A stretch of 64,000 bases of DNA from Ehrlichia canis str. Jake (GCF_000012565.1 NC_007354.1:372001-436000); one strand, 5' to 3'. Numbered from the stretch's first letter, positions 48,732-61,176 are shown. Program-made: numbers and translations. Notes: a model not told the origin generated them from the sequence alone.

Positions 48732-49328
48732 TCAGCTAATTTGTAAAATATTTTGTATTATAGTCAGTAGTTTCTTTTCTGCTACTGCTCCTGCTCTTAA
48801 TATTTTATATGATGTTAAATCAATAACTGTTGATTCAGTACCGTTTACTAAACTATCGTCTTCTATTGTTACTGAAATATGTTTTTTTATTGTTTCGTGA
48901 ATTTGATGTGCAGCAGTTACGCTAGGTTGTCCAGAAATATTAATACTTGTTCCTACAACTGGGTTCTCAATTTTATTTACAATCTCTAAAGCTATTGGGT
49001 GATTAGGAATCCTTATACCAATAGTGTTATTGAAAAATTGTCTGGGTAATTTGTGATAGTTATGAATTGGCAATACAAAGGTTATAGGTCCTGGAGAAAG
49101 TTTTTGTATTATTTTAATAGCATGATCTGTAAGATTAGAAAATTGCTTGATTTTATTAATATTACCAACTAGTAATGATAAGGGTTTATTGTAAGATCTG
49201 CCTTTTATTTGATATATTTTTTGTATTGCTTCAATACTATACGCGTCTCCAGCTAATGCATATACAGTTTCTGTGGGAAAGGCTATTAAGTGTTTATTAT
49301 TTAATGCTTGTATTGCTTTTAATATCAT
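48732..49328 (-). CDS. tsaC: L-threonylcarbamoyladenylate synthase (TsaC/YrdC family)
   Basis: TsaC makes threonylcarbamoyl-AMP from threonine, bicarbonate and ATP; the TsaD complex then transfers the group to A37 of tRNAs reading ANN codons. The 198-residue protein has the YrdC-domain landmarks: the N-terminal FPTETVYALAGDA, IKGRSYNKPLSLLV (KxR...SxP pattern), PGPITFVLP, TIGIRIPNHPIA, and VVGTSINISGQPS with the conserved STN-like segment. The length matches the short TsaC form without the Sua5 C-terminal domain. The ATG at 49328 gives a normal N-terminus. It is divergent from coaE, 230 bases away. Confidence 0.94.
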   Translation of the reverse strand: MILKAIQALNNKHLIAFPTETVYALAGDAYSIEAIQKIYQIKGRSYNKPLSLLVGNINKIKQFSNLTDHAIKIIQKLSPGPITFVLPIHNYHKLPRQFFNNTIGIRIPNHPIALEIVNKIENPVVGTSINISGQPSVTAAHQIHETIKKHISVTIEDDSLVNGTESTVIDLTSYKILRAGAVAEKKLLTIIQNILQIS

Positions 49329-49558
49329 TTTATGTCTAGCTTTGATTTGTCTGTATGTTAAATATTAAGTATATGATTTTTATGATAAAGTGTCATATAA
49401 ATGTGTTTTTTATATATTAGTGATTATTAAGCTTTTTAAATATTGTACATTGTTAATTTGCAAGTAAGCTGATTAGTTATCTGTAGAAGAAAATTTGTGC
49501 TTAATTTATGGATTAAAAATAATAAATTTATATATTTAGTGAAAGTAATTTTATAATT

Positions 49559-50161
49559 ATGGTGATTTTTGGATTAACTGGTGGAATAGGATCTGGTAAA
49601 AGTTTAGTTGCTAGCTATTTTAGCACGTTTTTTAAAGCAAAGATATTTGATGCTGATAAAGTTGTGCATGAGTTGTATAAATATGACAGCGATGTTATAA
49701 GACTTGTTAGTGAGTATTTTCCAGATTCTGTGGATAATGGAATTGTTGATAGAAACAATTTAAGACAGCATTTTTTGACTGATAATCATTTGTGGGTTGA
49801 GTTTCAGTCAGTAATTCATGCTATTGTTTTAAAAAAGAAAAAAGATTTTATCATGCTTCATAATAGGAGATCAGTGAGATATGTAGTACTTGATATTCCT
49901 CTACTAATAGAATCTAATTTTTATAGTTGTTGTGATTTTATTATTCATGTAACAACAAGTAGATTATTGCAAATGCAGAGAGTGTTACGTCGTGGTCTGT
50001 CTATAAAGGAGTTTGAATCAATTAGATGCAAGCAGTTGTCTGAAAGTAGTAGGAAAAAATTTGCAAATTTTACTATTAGGACTGGATTAAGTAAGAAAGA
50101 TATATTATTTCAAATTAAAAAAATCATGCTTAATGTGAATAATAAATGTAATATGGATTAG
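49559..50161 (+). CDS. coaE: Dephospho-CoA kinase
   Basis: CoaE phosphorylates dephospho-CoA, the last step of coenzyme A synthesis. The 200-residue protein starts with the P-loop GLTGGIGSGKSLVASYF. Family features IFDADKVVHELY, VVLDIPLLIES, and a lid region with RVLRRGLS are visible. The ATG at 49559 begins MVIFGLTGG, an ideal family start. It is followed by more than a kilobase without a gene. Upstream genes of the pantothenate pathway are not in the window. Confidence 0.96.
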   Translation: MVIFGLTGGIGSGKSLVASYFSTFFKAKIFDADKVVHELYKYDSDVIRLVSEYFPDSVDNGIVDRNNLRQHFLTDNHLWVEFQSVIHAIVLKKKKDFIMLHNRRSVRYVVLDIPLLIESNFYSCCDFIIHVTTSRLLQMQRVLRRGLSIKEFESIRCKQLSESSRKKFANFTIRTGLSKKDILFQIKKIMLNVNNKCNMD

Positions 50162-51244
50162 AAGAGTATTACAGTTGAAGTATAAGCAAGTTATGTAAAG
50201 ATATTTCTACTATATATTGTTTTGTAATGCTATATTAAGTGTTATATATGTTAAATAGTAAGACATATTAATATAGTAAATATAGATTACTGGTGGTGTT
50301 TTTTTACATGAATATTTAGCTATGTAATATAGAAGTTCATATAATGTGGAATTTAATTTGAACAATAGTATAGTTAATAATAATGGGTATATAAGCTTAC
50401 ATTTTGAATATCAGATATATTATTAAATAAAGTACTTTCTAGTGTTAATTTTAGTTGATGTATTGCGTTCATAAATAAAGCTTTTGATATAACAAAAGTC
50501 AATTAGATTATATAATATTTTTATCTGGAAAAGACTTATAGTATAGATTTTACAGTTTTATGATTAATTGATAAATAAAATTTGTATATGCTAATTCTTG
50601 TATGTAATCTCATTGATTTATTAATTTGTGGAAATTTTGTATAATGAAAAATAATCAGATTTCCCATTCTTGTATAGTATGGCTTTGTCTTAATGACTTT
50701 GCAGTTTTTGGATAGTGTACGGAAATCATTTATATTTAGTGAGCTTATTAATAATATCTTGTTATTGTTAAGTGTTATTCTTTGTTTTGCCATTGAATAA
50801 AAGTGAGAAAAATTTATATTTTTGATAGGTTTTTCTAAAGTATTTTTTAGTGTTTTGGTCGATAGATTAATAAAATTGATAATATAGTTTAAAACTGGTT
50901 GTATGTTTATTCAGTTAATTTATTTTGGTCAAATGTATTAGCCTGATATGGTGACTATATTTAGCAAGACTTTTCTTGTATTGTAGGGTTTTATTTCAAG
51001 TATTTGAAAATTTATGGGTAATGGTTTGGTAAGGTTGATCATGTTATTTAAGACTGAGTTTTATATAATCCTGTTAAAATTAAAGAAATGTATGTTTATA
51101 TTATAATTGATCAAGGCACTTTATTATTACTGTTGAATGGGAATGTAAAAATTTGGTAGTTTTCAATAAAAGAAATTCTACTAAAATATTTGTTAATTAA
51201 TAAATTAGTTAAACTAATAATATAGTTCAAAGCTGGTTGTATAT
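50162..51244. repeat. Gap between coaE and thiC with a decayed copy of the thiC 3' end
   Basis: The segment at about 50870-50960 matches the thiC terminus at about 51205-51300: AATATAGTTTAAAACTGGTT against AATATAGTTCAAAGCTGGTT, then TTAT(T/C)CAGT. The offset is near 336 bases. A third, fainter version may lie around 51025-51110. No gene is supported in the 1.08 kb; an 85-codon minus frame at 50536-50793 has no ribosome-binding site and no resemblance. Confidence 0.65.
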
Positions 51245-52957
<1,713 letters not shown>

Positions 52958-53081
52958 TTAATATGAATGTCTATATTTGTAAAAATTTAAACTTTATATA
53001 AGTCTAGCTTACTCTTAACTTGTATGTGTTTTTTAAACTGAAGATTGATATAGTGTGGTTCTGATTTATATTACTAAAGAT

Positions 53082-53696
53082 TTATAAATTGCGCTTTTTG
53101 TTTTTACTTTTTAGTAGTACATAAAATGCTCCTTTTCCTCCATGTGAGTTAATAGCTTCTCTATAGTAGAGTATTATTTTTGCTATTTGTTCATTTTGTA
53201 ACCACTTACTAAAATTGCTTTTTATGCTGTTACTATTATTTTTATTGGTACTTCCCCATCCTGTGATGATTAGTAGACACTTATTTGATAAATTATAATT
53301 TTTAACAATAAAATCTAGTAATTTATCATAAGCAGAGTCTAATGTATAGCCATGTAGATCAAGTGTAGCATCTATGTAATACTTTCCCTTGTCAATTTTC
53401 TTTTTAGTATGATTATTAAGATTTAGACCACTACTGATGTCATATGTACTATTAGAGCAAGTTTGTATAGATGAAATGCCGGTATTGTATGTAATATTAG
53501 AGTTAGTTTGTATGGGTATAAGATGATTGGTATGTCTATCGTTTGATGAAATACAATATTGATTATTGTCTATATGTTTTTTATATGGAACCTTATTGTT
53601 GTAAATCGGAGTAACAATTAAAGTGATAGAATCCCAAGACACTATATCATCACACGATGAACTATTTGGCGTTTCTCTTTTTGATTTTTTAAGCAT
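53082..53696 (-). CDS. Smr-domain protein
   Basis: The C-terminal ~90 residues form a Smr domain, related to the MutS2 C-terminal nuclease: LDLHGYTLDSAYDKL with the DLHG motif, LLIITGWGS with the TGxG motif, and HGGKGAFYVLL near the end. The N-terminal ~110 residues are polar and low-complexity and contain an in-frame 15-residue duplication (IQTNSNITYNTG / IQTCSNSTYDIS). ATG at 53696 is preferred to the GTG at 53705. Stand-alone Smr proteins are putative DNA or RNA endonucleases; the cellular role in this lineage is not known. It follows rpoZ after ~88 bases on the same strand. Confidence 0.85.
   Translation of the reverse strand: MLKKSKRETPNSSSCDDIVSWDSITLIVTPIYNNKVPYKKHIDNNQYCISSNDRHTNHLIPIQTNSNITYNTGISSIQTCSNSTYDISSGLNLNNHTKKKIDKGKYYIDATLDLHGYTLDSAYDKLLDFIVKNYNLSNKCLLIITGWGSTNKNNSNSIKSNFSKWLQNEQIAKIILYYREAINSHGGKGAFYVLLKSKNKKRNL
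53443..53515. repeat. 45-base in-frame direct repeat inside the Smr gene
   Basis: TATGTACTATTAGAGCAAG (53443) and TATGTAATATTAGAGTTAG (53488) start matching segments at an exact 45-base offset, each followed by TTTGTAT. Because 45 is a multiple of three, the reading frame is preserved and the protein gains a 15-residue repeat. Confidence 0.75.
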
Positions 53697-53784
53697 ATAA
53701 CTCACTTCTTAACTTATATGTAAAACTAAAAGTCTATGAAACCAAGAGTAACAACATATATAATGGATAGCTTTACTAATATTA

Positions 53785-54201
53785 CTAAGAGTCTGTATTA
53801 CTAGTATTTCTATTTTCTGGAGTGGAAAAAAAGTTATCTCTGCCTAAAAGATTACTGCCCTGATTGTTTGAGTTATTTCCTAATTCATTAAAACTACTAG
53901 TTATTGCATTTTGTTGAAATATGTCAATTTTTGATTTATTAGTAACACATTGTTCATCTGAATTAATAAATTTTTCCATATATTTTCTACATCTCTGTAC
54001 TGACAAGTTGAACAAAGAAGATACATCTAGTTGTTTTGCTGCTATCTCTTTTAATGCAATAACAGTATTTTTGCCATTTTTGTGCTTTATTACTGGACAT
54101 GCTCCAGAATTTAGGTCATGAGCCCTTTGACTTGCTAGTATTACTAGCTTAAACTTATTATTAGTACGACCCATACATTCTTCAACTGTAAGACGTGCCA
54201 T
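53785..54201 (-). CDS. rpoZ: RNA polymerase omega subunit
   Basis: The omega subunit stabilises the beta' subunit and aids RNA polymerase assembly. The family region covers residues 1-~70: [20 protein letters not shown], then [10 protein letters not shown] and [16 protein letters not shown]. The protein is ~138 residues, longer than the ~90-residue E. coli form because of a polar C-terminal tail rich in N and S. ATG at 54201 is used; the frame extends two codons upstream. It lies between the HTH gene and the Smr gene on the minus strand. Confidence 0.93.
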   Translation of the reverse strand: MARLTVEECMGRTNNKFKLVILASQRAHDLNSGACPVIKHKNGKNTVIALKEIAAKQLDVSSLFNLSVQRCRKYMEKFINSDEQCVTNKSKIDIFQQNAITSSFNELGNNSNNQGSNLLGRDNFFSTPENRNTSNTDS

Positions 54202-54289
54202 TAACAAACCAATTATAAATAAAAAACTTATTTTATCATATATGAAAAATTATGCAACAGAGCAATATTCATATATGCATTTGTTTATA

Positions 54290-54616
54290 TTAATCTCCTT
54301 TTTGTACTATTACAAGATTAATGGACTCTAGTGAATTTTCTGTAATGCTGTCTTTGTTAATCAATGCTATTTCTGAGTTATTAATAGTGATGGTGATATT
54401 TACCTCGCATTTTAGGCGTAACAGAAATATAAGTAACCTTTCTAATGAAAATCCTGCTGTTTTACCATTACTAATCTGTGATATTTTTGGTTGATCTACT
54501 CCTAGTATTTTTGCAGTGGTTACTTGATTCCAGTGATTTTTATATGTTATGTCCTTTATTAACTTTAGTATTTTATACTTAATTCCATAATCATTTTGGT
54601 TACTTATTGTTGTCAT
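54290..54616 (-). CDS. Small XRE-family helix-turn-helix protein, possible regulator
   Basis: This 108-residue protein has a central helix-turn-helix of the XRE/HTH_37 type: WNQVTTAKILGVDQPKISQISNGK, shown by the pattern TTAKILGVDQPKISQI, then FSLERLLIFLLRLKCEVNITI. The pattern is typical of HigA-like antitoxin proteins and of small regulators. No toxin gene is adjacent: upstream is an AT-rich gap, downstream rpoZ. It might be an orphan antitoxin-derived regulator. A similar-sized DNA-binding protein (EcxR/ApxR) is known to regulate type IV secretion genes in Ehrlichia/Anaplasma, but I cannot confirm that this is the same protein. Confidence 0.8.
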   Translation of the reverse strand: MTTISNQNDYGIKYKILKLIKDITYKNHWNQVTTAKILGVDQPKISQISNGKTAGFSLERLLIFLLRLKCEVNITITINNSEIALINKDSITENSLESINLVIVQKGD

Positions 54617-55108
54617 AATCTTATACCGTAATCTAGGAAGATAGAAATATCTTTATAAATTAATTTATATGTTAAAAATGTCATATTAAATCATTTAAAA
54701 GTTCATTAATATAAAGCATTTTTTTATATATTTTCATTTATATTACTCAATTATATAAATATATGATTAATATTTTGATAAAATTTATAATATAAAAGAA
54801 ATAACTTTTTTATACCTTCATCTTATTCTCTTATTTTTAATGTTTAGCTTTATAAATCAATTTATAATATTAGAAATATTATATTAAATCACTTTATAAT
54901 TTATTGATAATGAAGTATATAATTTGTGAATTTTTATCCATTGATTAATTTATAAATATAAAAAATCTATATTTTAATAATTTTGGTACTAAAGTAAAGA
55001 AATTGTTCATAGTCTTTTTAGTATTGATAGATTTGTGTTGCTTAAATTATCTAGTAGAATACTATACAAGAGCTAATCTAATCTTAAGAAAATTTTAAAT
55101 GGTATGCC
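54617..55108. repeat. Extremely AT-rich divergent gap with a direct repeat
   Basis: TTTATAAATTAATTTATA at ~54653 and TTTATAAATCAATTTATA at ~54852 begin matching ~70-base segments, each followed by CATATTAAATCA/TATATTAAATCA and TTGATAA/TTAATATA elements. The offset is ~198 bases. This gap is among the most AT-rich stretches in the window and lies between the HTH gene and leuS. No gene is seen. Confidence 0.55.
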
Positions 55109-57598
55109 ATGCATTACGATTTCAAAAAAGTAGAACAGGATATACAAAAAAAATGGAATTTTTATACTGATGTCAAAAAAGCACAGTGTTACGTTTTGGA
55201 AATGTTCCCTTATCCTTCTGGTAACATACATATGGGTCATTTGAGGAATTATACTATAGGAGATGTAATCGCTAGATATAAACGTGCTTGTGGTATTAAT
55301 GTTTTTCATCCGATAGGATGGGATGCTTTTGGGTTACCAGCAGAGAATGCTGCATTATCTTATAATATAAATCCGCAAACTTGGACTAAGAACAATATTG
55401 ATAATATGAGATGTCAGTTGAAATCTATAGGATTGTCCTATGATTGGAATAAAGAATTAGCTACTTGTGATGCAGATTATTATAAACATGAACAGGCATT
55501 TTTTCTTGATTTTTTAAAATGTGGTTTAGCTTATCGCAAGGAATCATTGGTTAATTGGGATCCTATAGATCAGACTGTACTAGCTAATGAACAGGTGATA
55601 GATGGAAAAGGATGGCGTTCTGGTGCTGTAGTAGAAAAGAGAAAATTATCGCAGTGGTTTCTTAAAATTACTGATTTTGCAGAAGAGTTATTAAATGATT
55701 TGAAAGTACTGGATAAGTGGCCAGAAAAAGTAAAACTTATGCAAGAAAGGTGGATTGGTAGATCTGAAGGTGTAGTAGTAGATTTTGAAATTTTGAATAT
55801 TAATAAAACATTACAGGTTTTTACTACATGTCCTCATACACTATTTGGAGCATCATTTATTGCAGTATCTTTTGACCATCCTATTTTACAATGTGTTAGT
55901 GATTCAGATATTATTCAACAGATCAATGATTTTGATAAGAACAATTTGATCACTGATGCATCGAGTACAGTAGAAAAATTTGGGATAAATTCTGGCTTAG
56001 TTGTAAAACATCCTTTTCTGTGTATGAATTTACCGGTTTATGTTGTTAATTTTGTATTAATGGATTATGCAACTGGAGCAGTTTTTGGATGTCCTGCTCA
56101 TGATCAGCGTGATTTTGAATTTGCAAAAAAATATAATCTACAAATCAAACAAGTAGTTTTCCCTGAAATAGATATAGATTTAGGGAAAGAAGCTTATGTT
56201 GGTTCAGGTACCATGAAAAACTCTGATTTTTTAGATGGTATGACTGTAGATGAAGCAAAAGAAGCTATGATTGCAAAACTGCAATTATTAGGGATAGGGG
56301 ATAAGATGACCTATTATAGAATACATGATTGGGGAATATCTAGGCAGCGTTATTGGGGTTGTCCTATACCTATAATATATTGTGAAAAATGTGGTACAGT
56401 ACCTGTCAGTAGGAAAGACTTGCCAGTCACTTTACCTCAAGATGTTGATTTTACAAAATCTGGTAATCCTCTGGATAATCATCCTACTTGGAAGTATGTA
56501 AAATGTCCATCTTGTGGTATGGATGCTGAACGTGAAACAGATACTTTTGATACTTTTTTTGAATCTTCTTGGTATTTTGCTGCGTTTTGTGGAACTAGTA
56601 GTGGAATAGATAAAGATACATGTAACATGTTATTGCCTGTAGATTATTATATTGGTGGAATAGAACATGCAGTACTGCATTTATTGTATTCCAGATTTTT
56701 TTGTAGGGCATTAACTAAATGTGGATATTTTAATGTAAAAGAACCTTTCTCTAGTCTAATAACACAAGGCATGGTTTGTCATGCTACTTATTCAGATGCA
56801 CAAGGTAACTACTTATTTCCTGAAGAAGCAAGGAAAATGATGGAAGAAGGTCAGCATGTAAATGTTGGTAGAGCAGAAAAAATGAGTAAATCCAAAAAAA
56901 ATGTAGTAAACCTTGAATATATTATTGATAAATATGGGGCAGATACAGCAAGATTGTTCATACTGTCTGACACTCCTCCTGACCGTGATATAGAATGGTT
57001 GGATGATGGTATAGAAGGTGCAAGTAAGTATCTTAGTAAATTATGGCGGATGATAGTTTCTTATGATCAAATTAACTTAAATTTTAATGTGGAAGATATA
57101 CCAGAAGATGCTATTAAATATAGAAGGTGTGTGCATAAAATTGTAAGTGATATTACAAGTGATTTAGAGTTTTGTCGTTTAAATTGTGCTGTTGCTAAGT
57201 TTAGGGAGTTAAGCAATATTCTGAGTGAAATGATAAGAACTTCAGTAAACTCTGATGTAGTTAGTGAAGCAATATGTATTTTAATTAGAGTGATAGAACC
57301 TTTTATTCCACATATAGCTGAGAAATTGTGGGAAAATATAGGAGGTAAAGATATGTTGTGGAATCAGATGTGGCCTAAAGCGGATACAGAATTACTTATT
57401 GAAAGAAATGTTAATATTGCTGTTCAAGTCAATGGTAAGTTTATTAGGACATTAACAGTTGCTAACAATATTGATAATGATCAACTGAAATCTATGGCTT
57501 TAGAGATGGCTAAAAATAAAATAGGTAACAGTGTGGTAAAGAATGTATATATTATTCCAAAACGGGCAGTTAATATTGTTATTGAAAAACTAAGTTAA
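55109..57598 (+). CDS. leuS: Leucyl-tRNA synthetase
   Basis: LeuRS charges tRNA-Leu. The 829-residue class I synthetase has the HIGH-type motif in [11 protein letters not shown], the KMSKS motif in [10 protein letters not shown], and a CP1 editing domain with [13 protein letters not shown]. In the CP1 threonine-rich segment the usual TTRPDT is TTCPHT, a departure at two positions that may be lineage-typical. Zinc-binding-like pairs appear in CEKCG and CPSCG. The C-terminal anticodon and tRNA-binding domains end near VNIVIEKLS. The start ATG at 55109 precedes [15 protein letters not shown], typical for the family. Confidence 0.97.
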   Translation: MHYDFKKVEQDIQKKWNFYTDVKKAQCYVLEMFPYPSGNIHMGHLRNYTIGDVIARYKRACGINVFHPIGWDAFGLPAENAALSYNINPQTWTKNNIDNMRCQLKSIGLSYDWNKELATCDADYYKHEQAFFLDFLKCGLAYRKESLVNWDPIDQTVLANEQVIDGKGWRSGAVVEKRKLSQWFLKITDFAEELLNDLKVLDKWPEKVKLMQERWIGRSEGVVVDFEILNINKTLQVFTTCPHTLFGASFIAVSFDHPILQCVSDSDIIQQINDFDKNNLITDASSTVEKFGINSGLVVKHPFLCMNLPVYVVNFVLMDYATGAVFGCPAHDQRDFEFAKKYNLQIKQVVFPEIDIDLGKEAYVGSGTMKNSDFLDGMTVDEAKEAMIAKLQLLGIGDKMTYYRIHDWGISRQRYWGCPIPIIYCEKCGTVPVSRKDLPVTLPQDVDFTKSGNPLDNHPTWKYVKCPSCGMDAERETDTFDTFFESSWYFAAFCGTSSGIDKDTCNMLLPVDYYIGGIEHAVLHLLYSRFFCRALTKCGYFNVKEPFSSLITQGMVCHATYSDAQGNYLFPEEARKMMEEGQHVNVGRAEKMSKSKKNVVNLEYIIDKYGADTARLFILSDTPPDRDIEWLDDGIEGASKYLSKLWRMIVSYDQINLNFNVEDIPEDAIKYRRCVHKIVSDITSDLEFCRLNCAVAKFRELSNILSEMIRTSVNSDVVSEAICILIRVIEPFIPHIAEKLWENIGGKDMLWNQMWPKADTELLIERNVNIAVQVNGKFIRTLTVANNIDNDQLKSMALEMAKNKIGNSVVKNVYIIPKRAVNIVIEKLS

Positions 57599-58207
57599 AA
57601 GAATAGATGTTAGTTATTGATAGTATGTGTTAGTTTTTTTGTAGAATGTTTTGTTTAAAAAATTGTTGATAATTTATATTGATAACAGTTAGCTTAAATA
57701 AATTTATAACTTGAGAATCAGTAAAGATAGGAAAGCAACTTATAGAGGATGTGTATCAGAAGCATATAGTAAGTATTGTTATAAATATTGTTGTGATGAT
57801 AGCTACATTTTATAGAGTAGCTTTTACGTTGAAGAAATTATGAGAGATTACTGATCTTTTTGTTAGTTCTTTAGAATGTTTTATTGAGAGTATTGGACTT
57901 ATAATATTTCTAAAATTAGTGGTAACTTATTTAGTTGTGTGGTTGGTTAATGTATGTTTTGTGAAATTCTAAGTCTCATAACTAGAATTTTAGTTACTGT
58001 GTCAGTTGATGTATGAATGATTATTTGTAAAAGAAATTAGTTCTGTTGTGTATGATTCTACACAAGTGGTTGTGAGTGCTTGGTTGTCTGTTTATAATGA
58101 GAGCTTTTGTAACATTTTGATGGCTATAAATTAATCTTATGTATTATTATGAGCTTGTTAGATGGTTTTTAATATCTAAAATATTTTTTAAGTTATTGTA
58201 AGTATAT
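57599..58207. other. Gap between leuS and the TatD gene; faint repeat
   Basis: No gene is supported in the 609 bases. TAGAATGTTTTGTTTA near 57641 and TAGAATGTTTTATTGA near 57871 may be traces of a duplication. No terminator hairpin is clear. Confidence 0.35.
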
Positions 58208-58990
58208 ATGATAGTAGATTCACATTGTCACTTAAATTATTTTAATCCGGATGAAATAAAGGGTATAGTACTACGTGCAGAAGAAAATAATGTAAAATTG
58301 ATGCAAACTGTCTGTACTACCATGTCTGAATTCTCAAACTTAGTAAGCATTGCAGAAAGTTATAAGCAAGTTTATCTTTCAGTTGGTGTACATCCTACTA
58401 ATAGTGCAAATGGAGAATCTGTTTCAGTTGATGAATTAGTAACTTTAGCTCAACATAGTAAGGTGATTGGATTAGGTGAAACTGGTTTAGATTTTTATAA
58501 ATGTAGTGATATAGGAGAGCAAGAACGGAATTTCTTAGCTCATATTAATGCATCTAGGGAGACTAGGTTACCTGTGATAATTCATTCAAGAAGTGCGGAT
58601 GAAAGGATGATAGAAATTTTAGAATCAGAAATGAGAGAAAGTCCATTCTTGGGTCTGATGCATTGTTTTGCGTCATCACGTGAATTAGCAATTAAGGCAA
58701 TAGAATTAGGGTTATATATATCTTTTTCAGGAATAGTGACTTTTAAGAATGCTAAAATTGTTCAGGAAGTAGCTGGATTTGTGCCTAAAGATATGGTTTT
58801 AGTAGAAACTGATTCTCCATTTTTATCTCCTGAACCTTATCGTGGACAAAAGAATGAACCATCTAGAACAAAATTTGTTGTTGAGTATTTAGCCAAGTTA
58901 TGGGATATGGATATTGAAGAAATTAGTAATTTAACTACGAATAATTTTTTTAGGCTGTTTAAAAAATGCTCAGCACATTTTCACTCGTAA
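58208..58990 (+). CDS. TatD-family metal-dependent hydrolase
   Basis: The 260-residue protein is a TatD-family amidohydrolase, a family of metal-dependent DNases. Metal ligands are visible in DSHCHLNY at the N-terminus, GETGLDFYK, VIIHSRSAD, MHCFASS, and VETDSPFLSPEPYRG. The start ATG at 58208 is followed directly by IVDSHCHLN, as expected. It stands alone, with pyrF 260 bases downstream on the same strand. A DNA-degradation or quality-control role is likely; the precise substrate is unknown. Confidence 0.94.
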   Translation: MIVDSHCHLNYFNPDEIKGIVLRAEENNVKLMQTVCTTMSEFSNLVSIAESYKQVYLSVGVHPTNSANGESVSVDELVTLAQHSKVIGLGETGLDFYKCSDIGEQERNFLAHINASRETRLPVIIHSRSADERMIEILESEMRESPFLGLMHCFASSRELAIKAIELGLYISFSGIVTFKNAKIVQEVAGFVPKDMVLVETDSPFLSPEPYRGQKNEPSRTKFVVEYLAKLWDMDIEEISNLTTNNFFRLFKKCSAHFHS

Positions 58991-59251
58991 TTGTTTGTAT
59001 ATTTGAGTAGTAGGAATGTATATCGAAATAATTATATAGTAAGATTTTTAAGGAGACCTTAAATATTGATAGGATTTTTATATTGTTTATGGATAATGTG
59101 AACTTTGTAAGGTGCTGTATTTATTTTTAAGTTATGTTTAGATTTTTATTTCTTATATTGTATATAAGGTAATATAGTTAGTATTAATTAAATTATTAAA
59201 GATTAGCTTAATATTGAAGGTAATACTAAAAAATATTTTTTAAGGAAATTT

Positions 59252-59938
59252 ATGTGGTGTAATCCAATTATTTGTGCTTTAGACACTTATGATATTAATC
59301 ATGCATTGCGGTTGACAAAAATGCTTTATGGTAAAATATCAATGGTAAAATTAGGATTGGAATTTTTTACTGCACATGGGTTATCTGGTGTGCAAGCAGT
59401 CTCTGATTGTGGTATTCCAATATTTCTTGACTTAAAATTACATGATATTCCTAATACTGTTGGTAAGGCTATATCAGTGATTAAATCTTTAAATATTGCT
59501 ATGCTTACTATTCATATTAGTGGTGGTAGAGATATGATGCTAAGTGCTATAGATAGTATATTTGGTAGTATGATAAAATTAATAGGTGTCACTGTGTTAA
59601 CAAGTATTGATGATTCTGATTTAAAAGACATCGGTATTGATAGATCATCTATTCAACATGTAATGCTGTTGTCTAAAGTGGCTCAAGAAATTGGATTATA
59701 TGGCATAGTTTGTTCTGCTTTTGAGGTACAGGAAGTACGTAATCAGTGTGGCAAAGATTTTAAACTTGTAGTTCCTGGTATAAGATTTGAAGATGATTAT
59801 AGTGATCAAAAGAGAGTGAAAAATCCCAAAGATGCGATTCTAGCTGGTGCAGATTATTTAGTAATTGGTCGTCCAATTACTATGAGTAGTGATCCTATAC
59901 AAACAGTTGATGCAATTTTATCTTCAATTAATTTATAA
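59252..59938 (+). CDS. pyrF: Orotidine 5'-phosphate decarboxylase
   Basis: PyrF decarboxylates orotidine monophosphate to UMP, the last step of de novo pyrimidine synthesis. The 228-residue TIM-barrel protein has ICALDTYD near the start, VKLGLEFF, the catalytic Asp-Lys-Asp region FLDLKLHDIPNTV, VVPGIRFE and YLVIGRPIT. AAGGAAATTT precedes the ATG at 59252. No other pyr genes are adjacent. Confidence 0.96.
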   Translation: MWCNPIICALDTYDINHALRLTKMLYGKISMVKLGLEFFTAHGLSGVQAVSDCGIPIFLDLKLHDIPNTVGKAISVIKSLNIAMLTIHISGGRDMMLSAIDSIFGSMIKLIGVTVLTSIDDSDLKDIGIDRSSIQHVMLLSKVAQEIGLYGIVCSAFEVQEVRNQCGKDFKLVVPGIRFEDDYSDQKRVKNPKDAILAGADYLVIGRPITMSSDPIQTVDAILSSINL

Positions 59939-60274
59939 AATGATGTTAGAAATTGTAAATGTTAAGTTATAAAAGGTTAGGAATTGTTATTATTGAGATG
60001 TTATGAACTAATAAAATTTTGCTGGATTTTAGGTAATTAATGTATAAGAATAAGTTTGATTTATTAATTAAAGTAGTACATATAAGATTAAATTTAGTTA
60101 AAAGTTGGTAATAATGCTTTTATGAATATTTTGTTATCAAACTATTAATGTTTTTTGTATACTACTGTCTTGTTATATTAGTATGTATTAGATATATAAT
60201 GATAGTTGTTGTTATGTATTTAAAAGCTATATATTATGTTACGACCTGTTTAATTATGATGGAATAGATATATT
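59939..60274. other. Gap between pyrF and surE; nothing recognised
   Basis: 336 AT-rich bases on the upstream side of surE. Probably holds the promoter for the surE-ccmD-ccmE cluster, but no convincing -35/-10 pair stands out. Confidence 0.35.
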
Positions 60275-61045
60275 ATGAAGGTATTATTGACTAATGATGA
60301 TGGATTCCATGCAACTGGTATTAAAGTTCTGAAAGAAATAATAATAGAATCTGGTATTGCATCAGAAGTATGGATCGCTGCTCCAGCAAGCAACTGTAGT
60401 GGTTATGGAAGATCAATAGGTGTAAAAACTGCAACTGATGTATACCAAATAGGTGACACTGAGTTTATTGTTAACAGTACTCCATCTACTAGTGCTTTTC
60501 TTGGATTGAGAGAGATTACTGGTAAGAAACCAGATTTGGTTTTATCTGGTATAAATAGCGGGATTAATGTTGGAAATGATATAGGATACTCTGGTACAAT
60601 AGGTGCTGCAGCGGAAGGTGCTATGATGAATATTCCATCAATTGCTATAAGTCAAGAATACGATGGTAAGCATGGAGAAATAAATTGGATAAATCCACAG
60701 AAATTCTTAAAAAAGATTATAAATATGTTATTGGAAGTTCCTTTTTGGAATAAGTCTACTATAATGAATGTGAACTTTCCTTTAGTTCCAGCAAAGGGTA
60801 TTAAATTTACAAGTCAAGGGGAGTATATTCCATCTAATAAAATAGAAAAGAAAAGAAATGTTAGTGGTAGTATATCTTATACAGTACATAGAATTGCACC
60901 TGATAAAGGTAATAGGGGTTACTCTGATGATAGTATTAAGGCAATAGATGATGGTTATATTACAATTACACCACTAAAGCTTGATATGACAGATTTTGAT
61001 GCGTTAGAATCTTTAATTGCACTTTATAAGGACTGTACGATATGA
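60275..61045 (+). CDS. surE: 5'/3'-nucleotidase SurE
   Basis: SurE is a metal-dependent survival-protein nucleotidase acting on nucleoside monophosphates. The 256-residue protein has the N-terminal [12 protein letters not shown], with the metal-binding DD, the segment [44 protein letters not shown] and a C-terminal [11 protein letters not shown] at 60275 begins [10 protein letters not shown]. Its stop overlaps the ccmD start in an ATGA arrangement, so translation of the two is probably coupled. Confidence 0.97.
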
Positions 61046-61176
61046 TGTTCTTGGTTTTTGCTTATACTGTAAGTATTGGTTTATTGATTGGATTAAGTTG
61101 TTTTGTAATTTTTGATTATAGTAAAAGCAAAAAAATTCTAGAGAGTATTGATCGGAAATATGAAAAGAAAACATAA
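61042..61176 (+). CDS. ccmD: Heme exporter protein CcmD, very small
   Basis: A 44-codon frame runs from ATG at 61042 to TAA at 61176. The product starts [20 protein letters not shown], a single membrane span, and ends in a highly charged tail ([20 protein letters not shown]). This is the shape of CcmD, the small membrane protein that helps release holo-CcmE from the CcmABC complex. It starts inside the surE stop (ATGA) and overlaps the start of ccmE by 17 bases. The position immediately before ccmE strongly supports the name. The other ccm genes are not in the window. Confidence 0.8.

Noticed and set aside
50536-50793. 85-codon minus-strand frame between coaE and thiC
   Set aside because: Begins with a plausible ATG but lacks a ribosome-binding site, and the product is a typical AT-rich chance composition. 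Conservation in another species would change this view.
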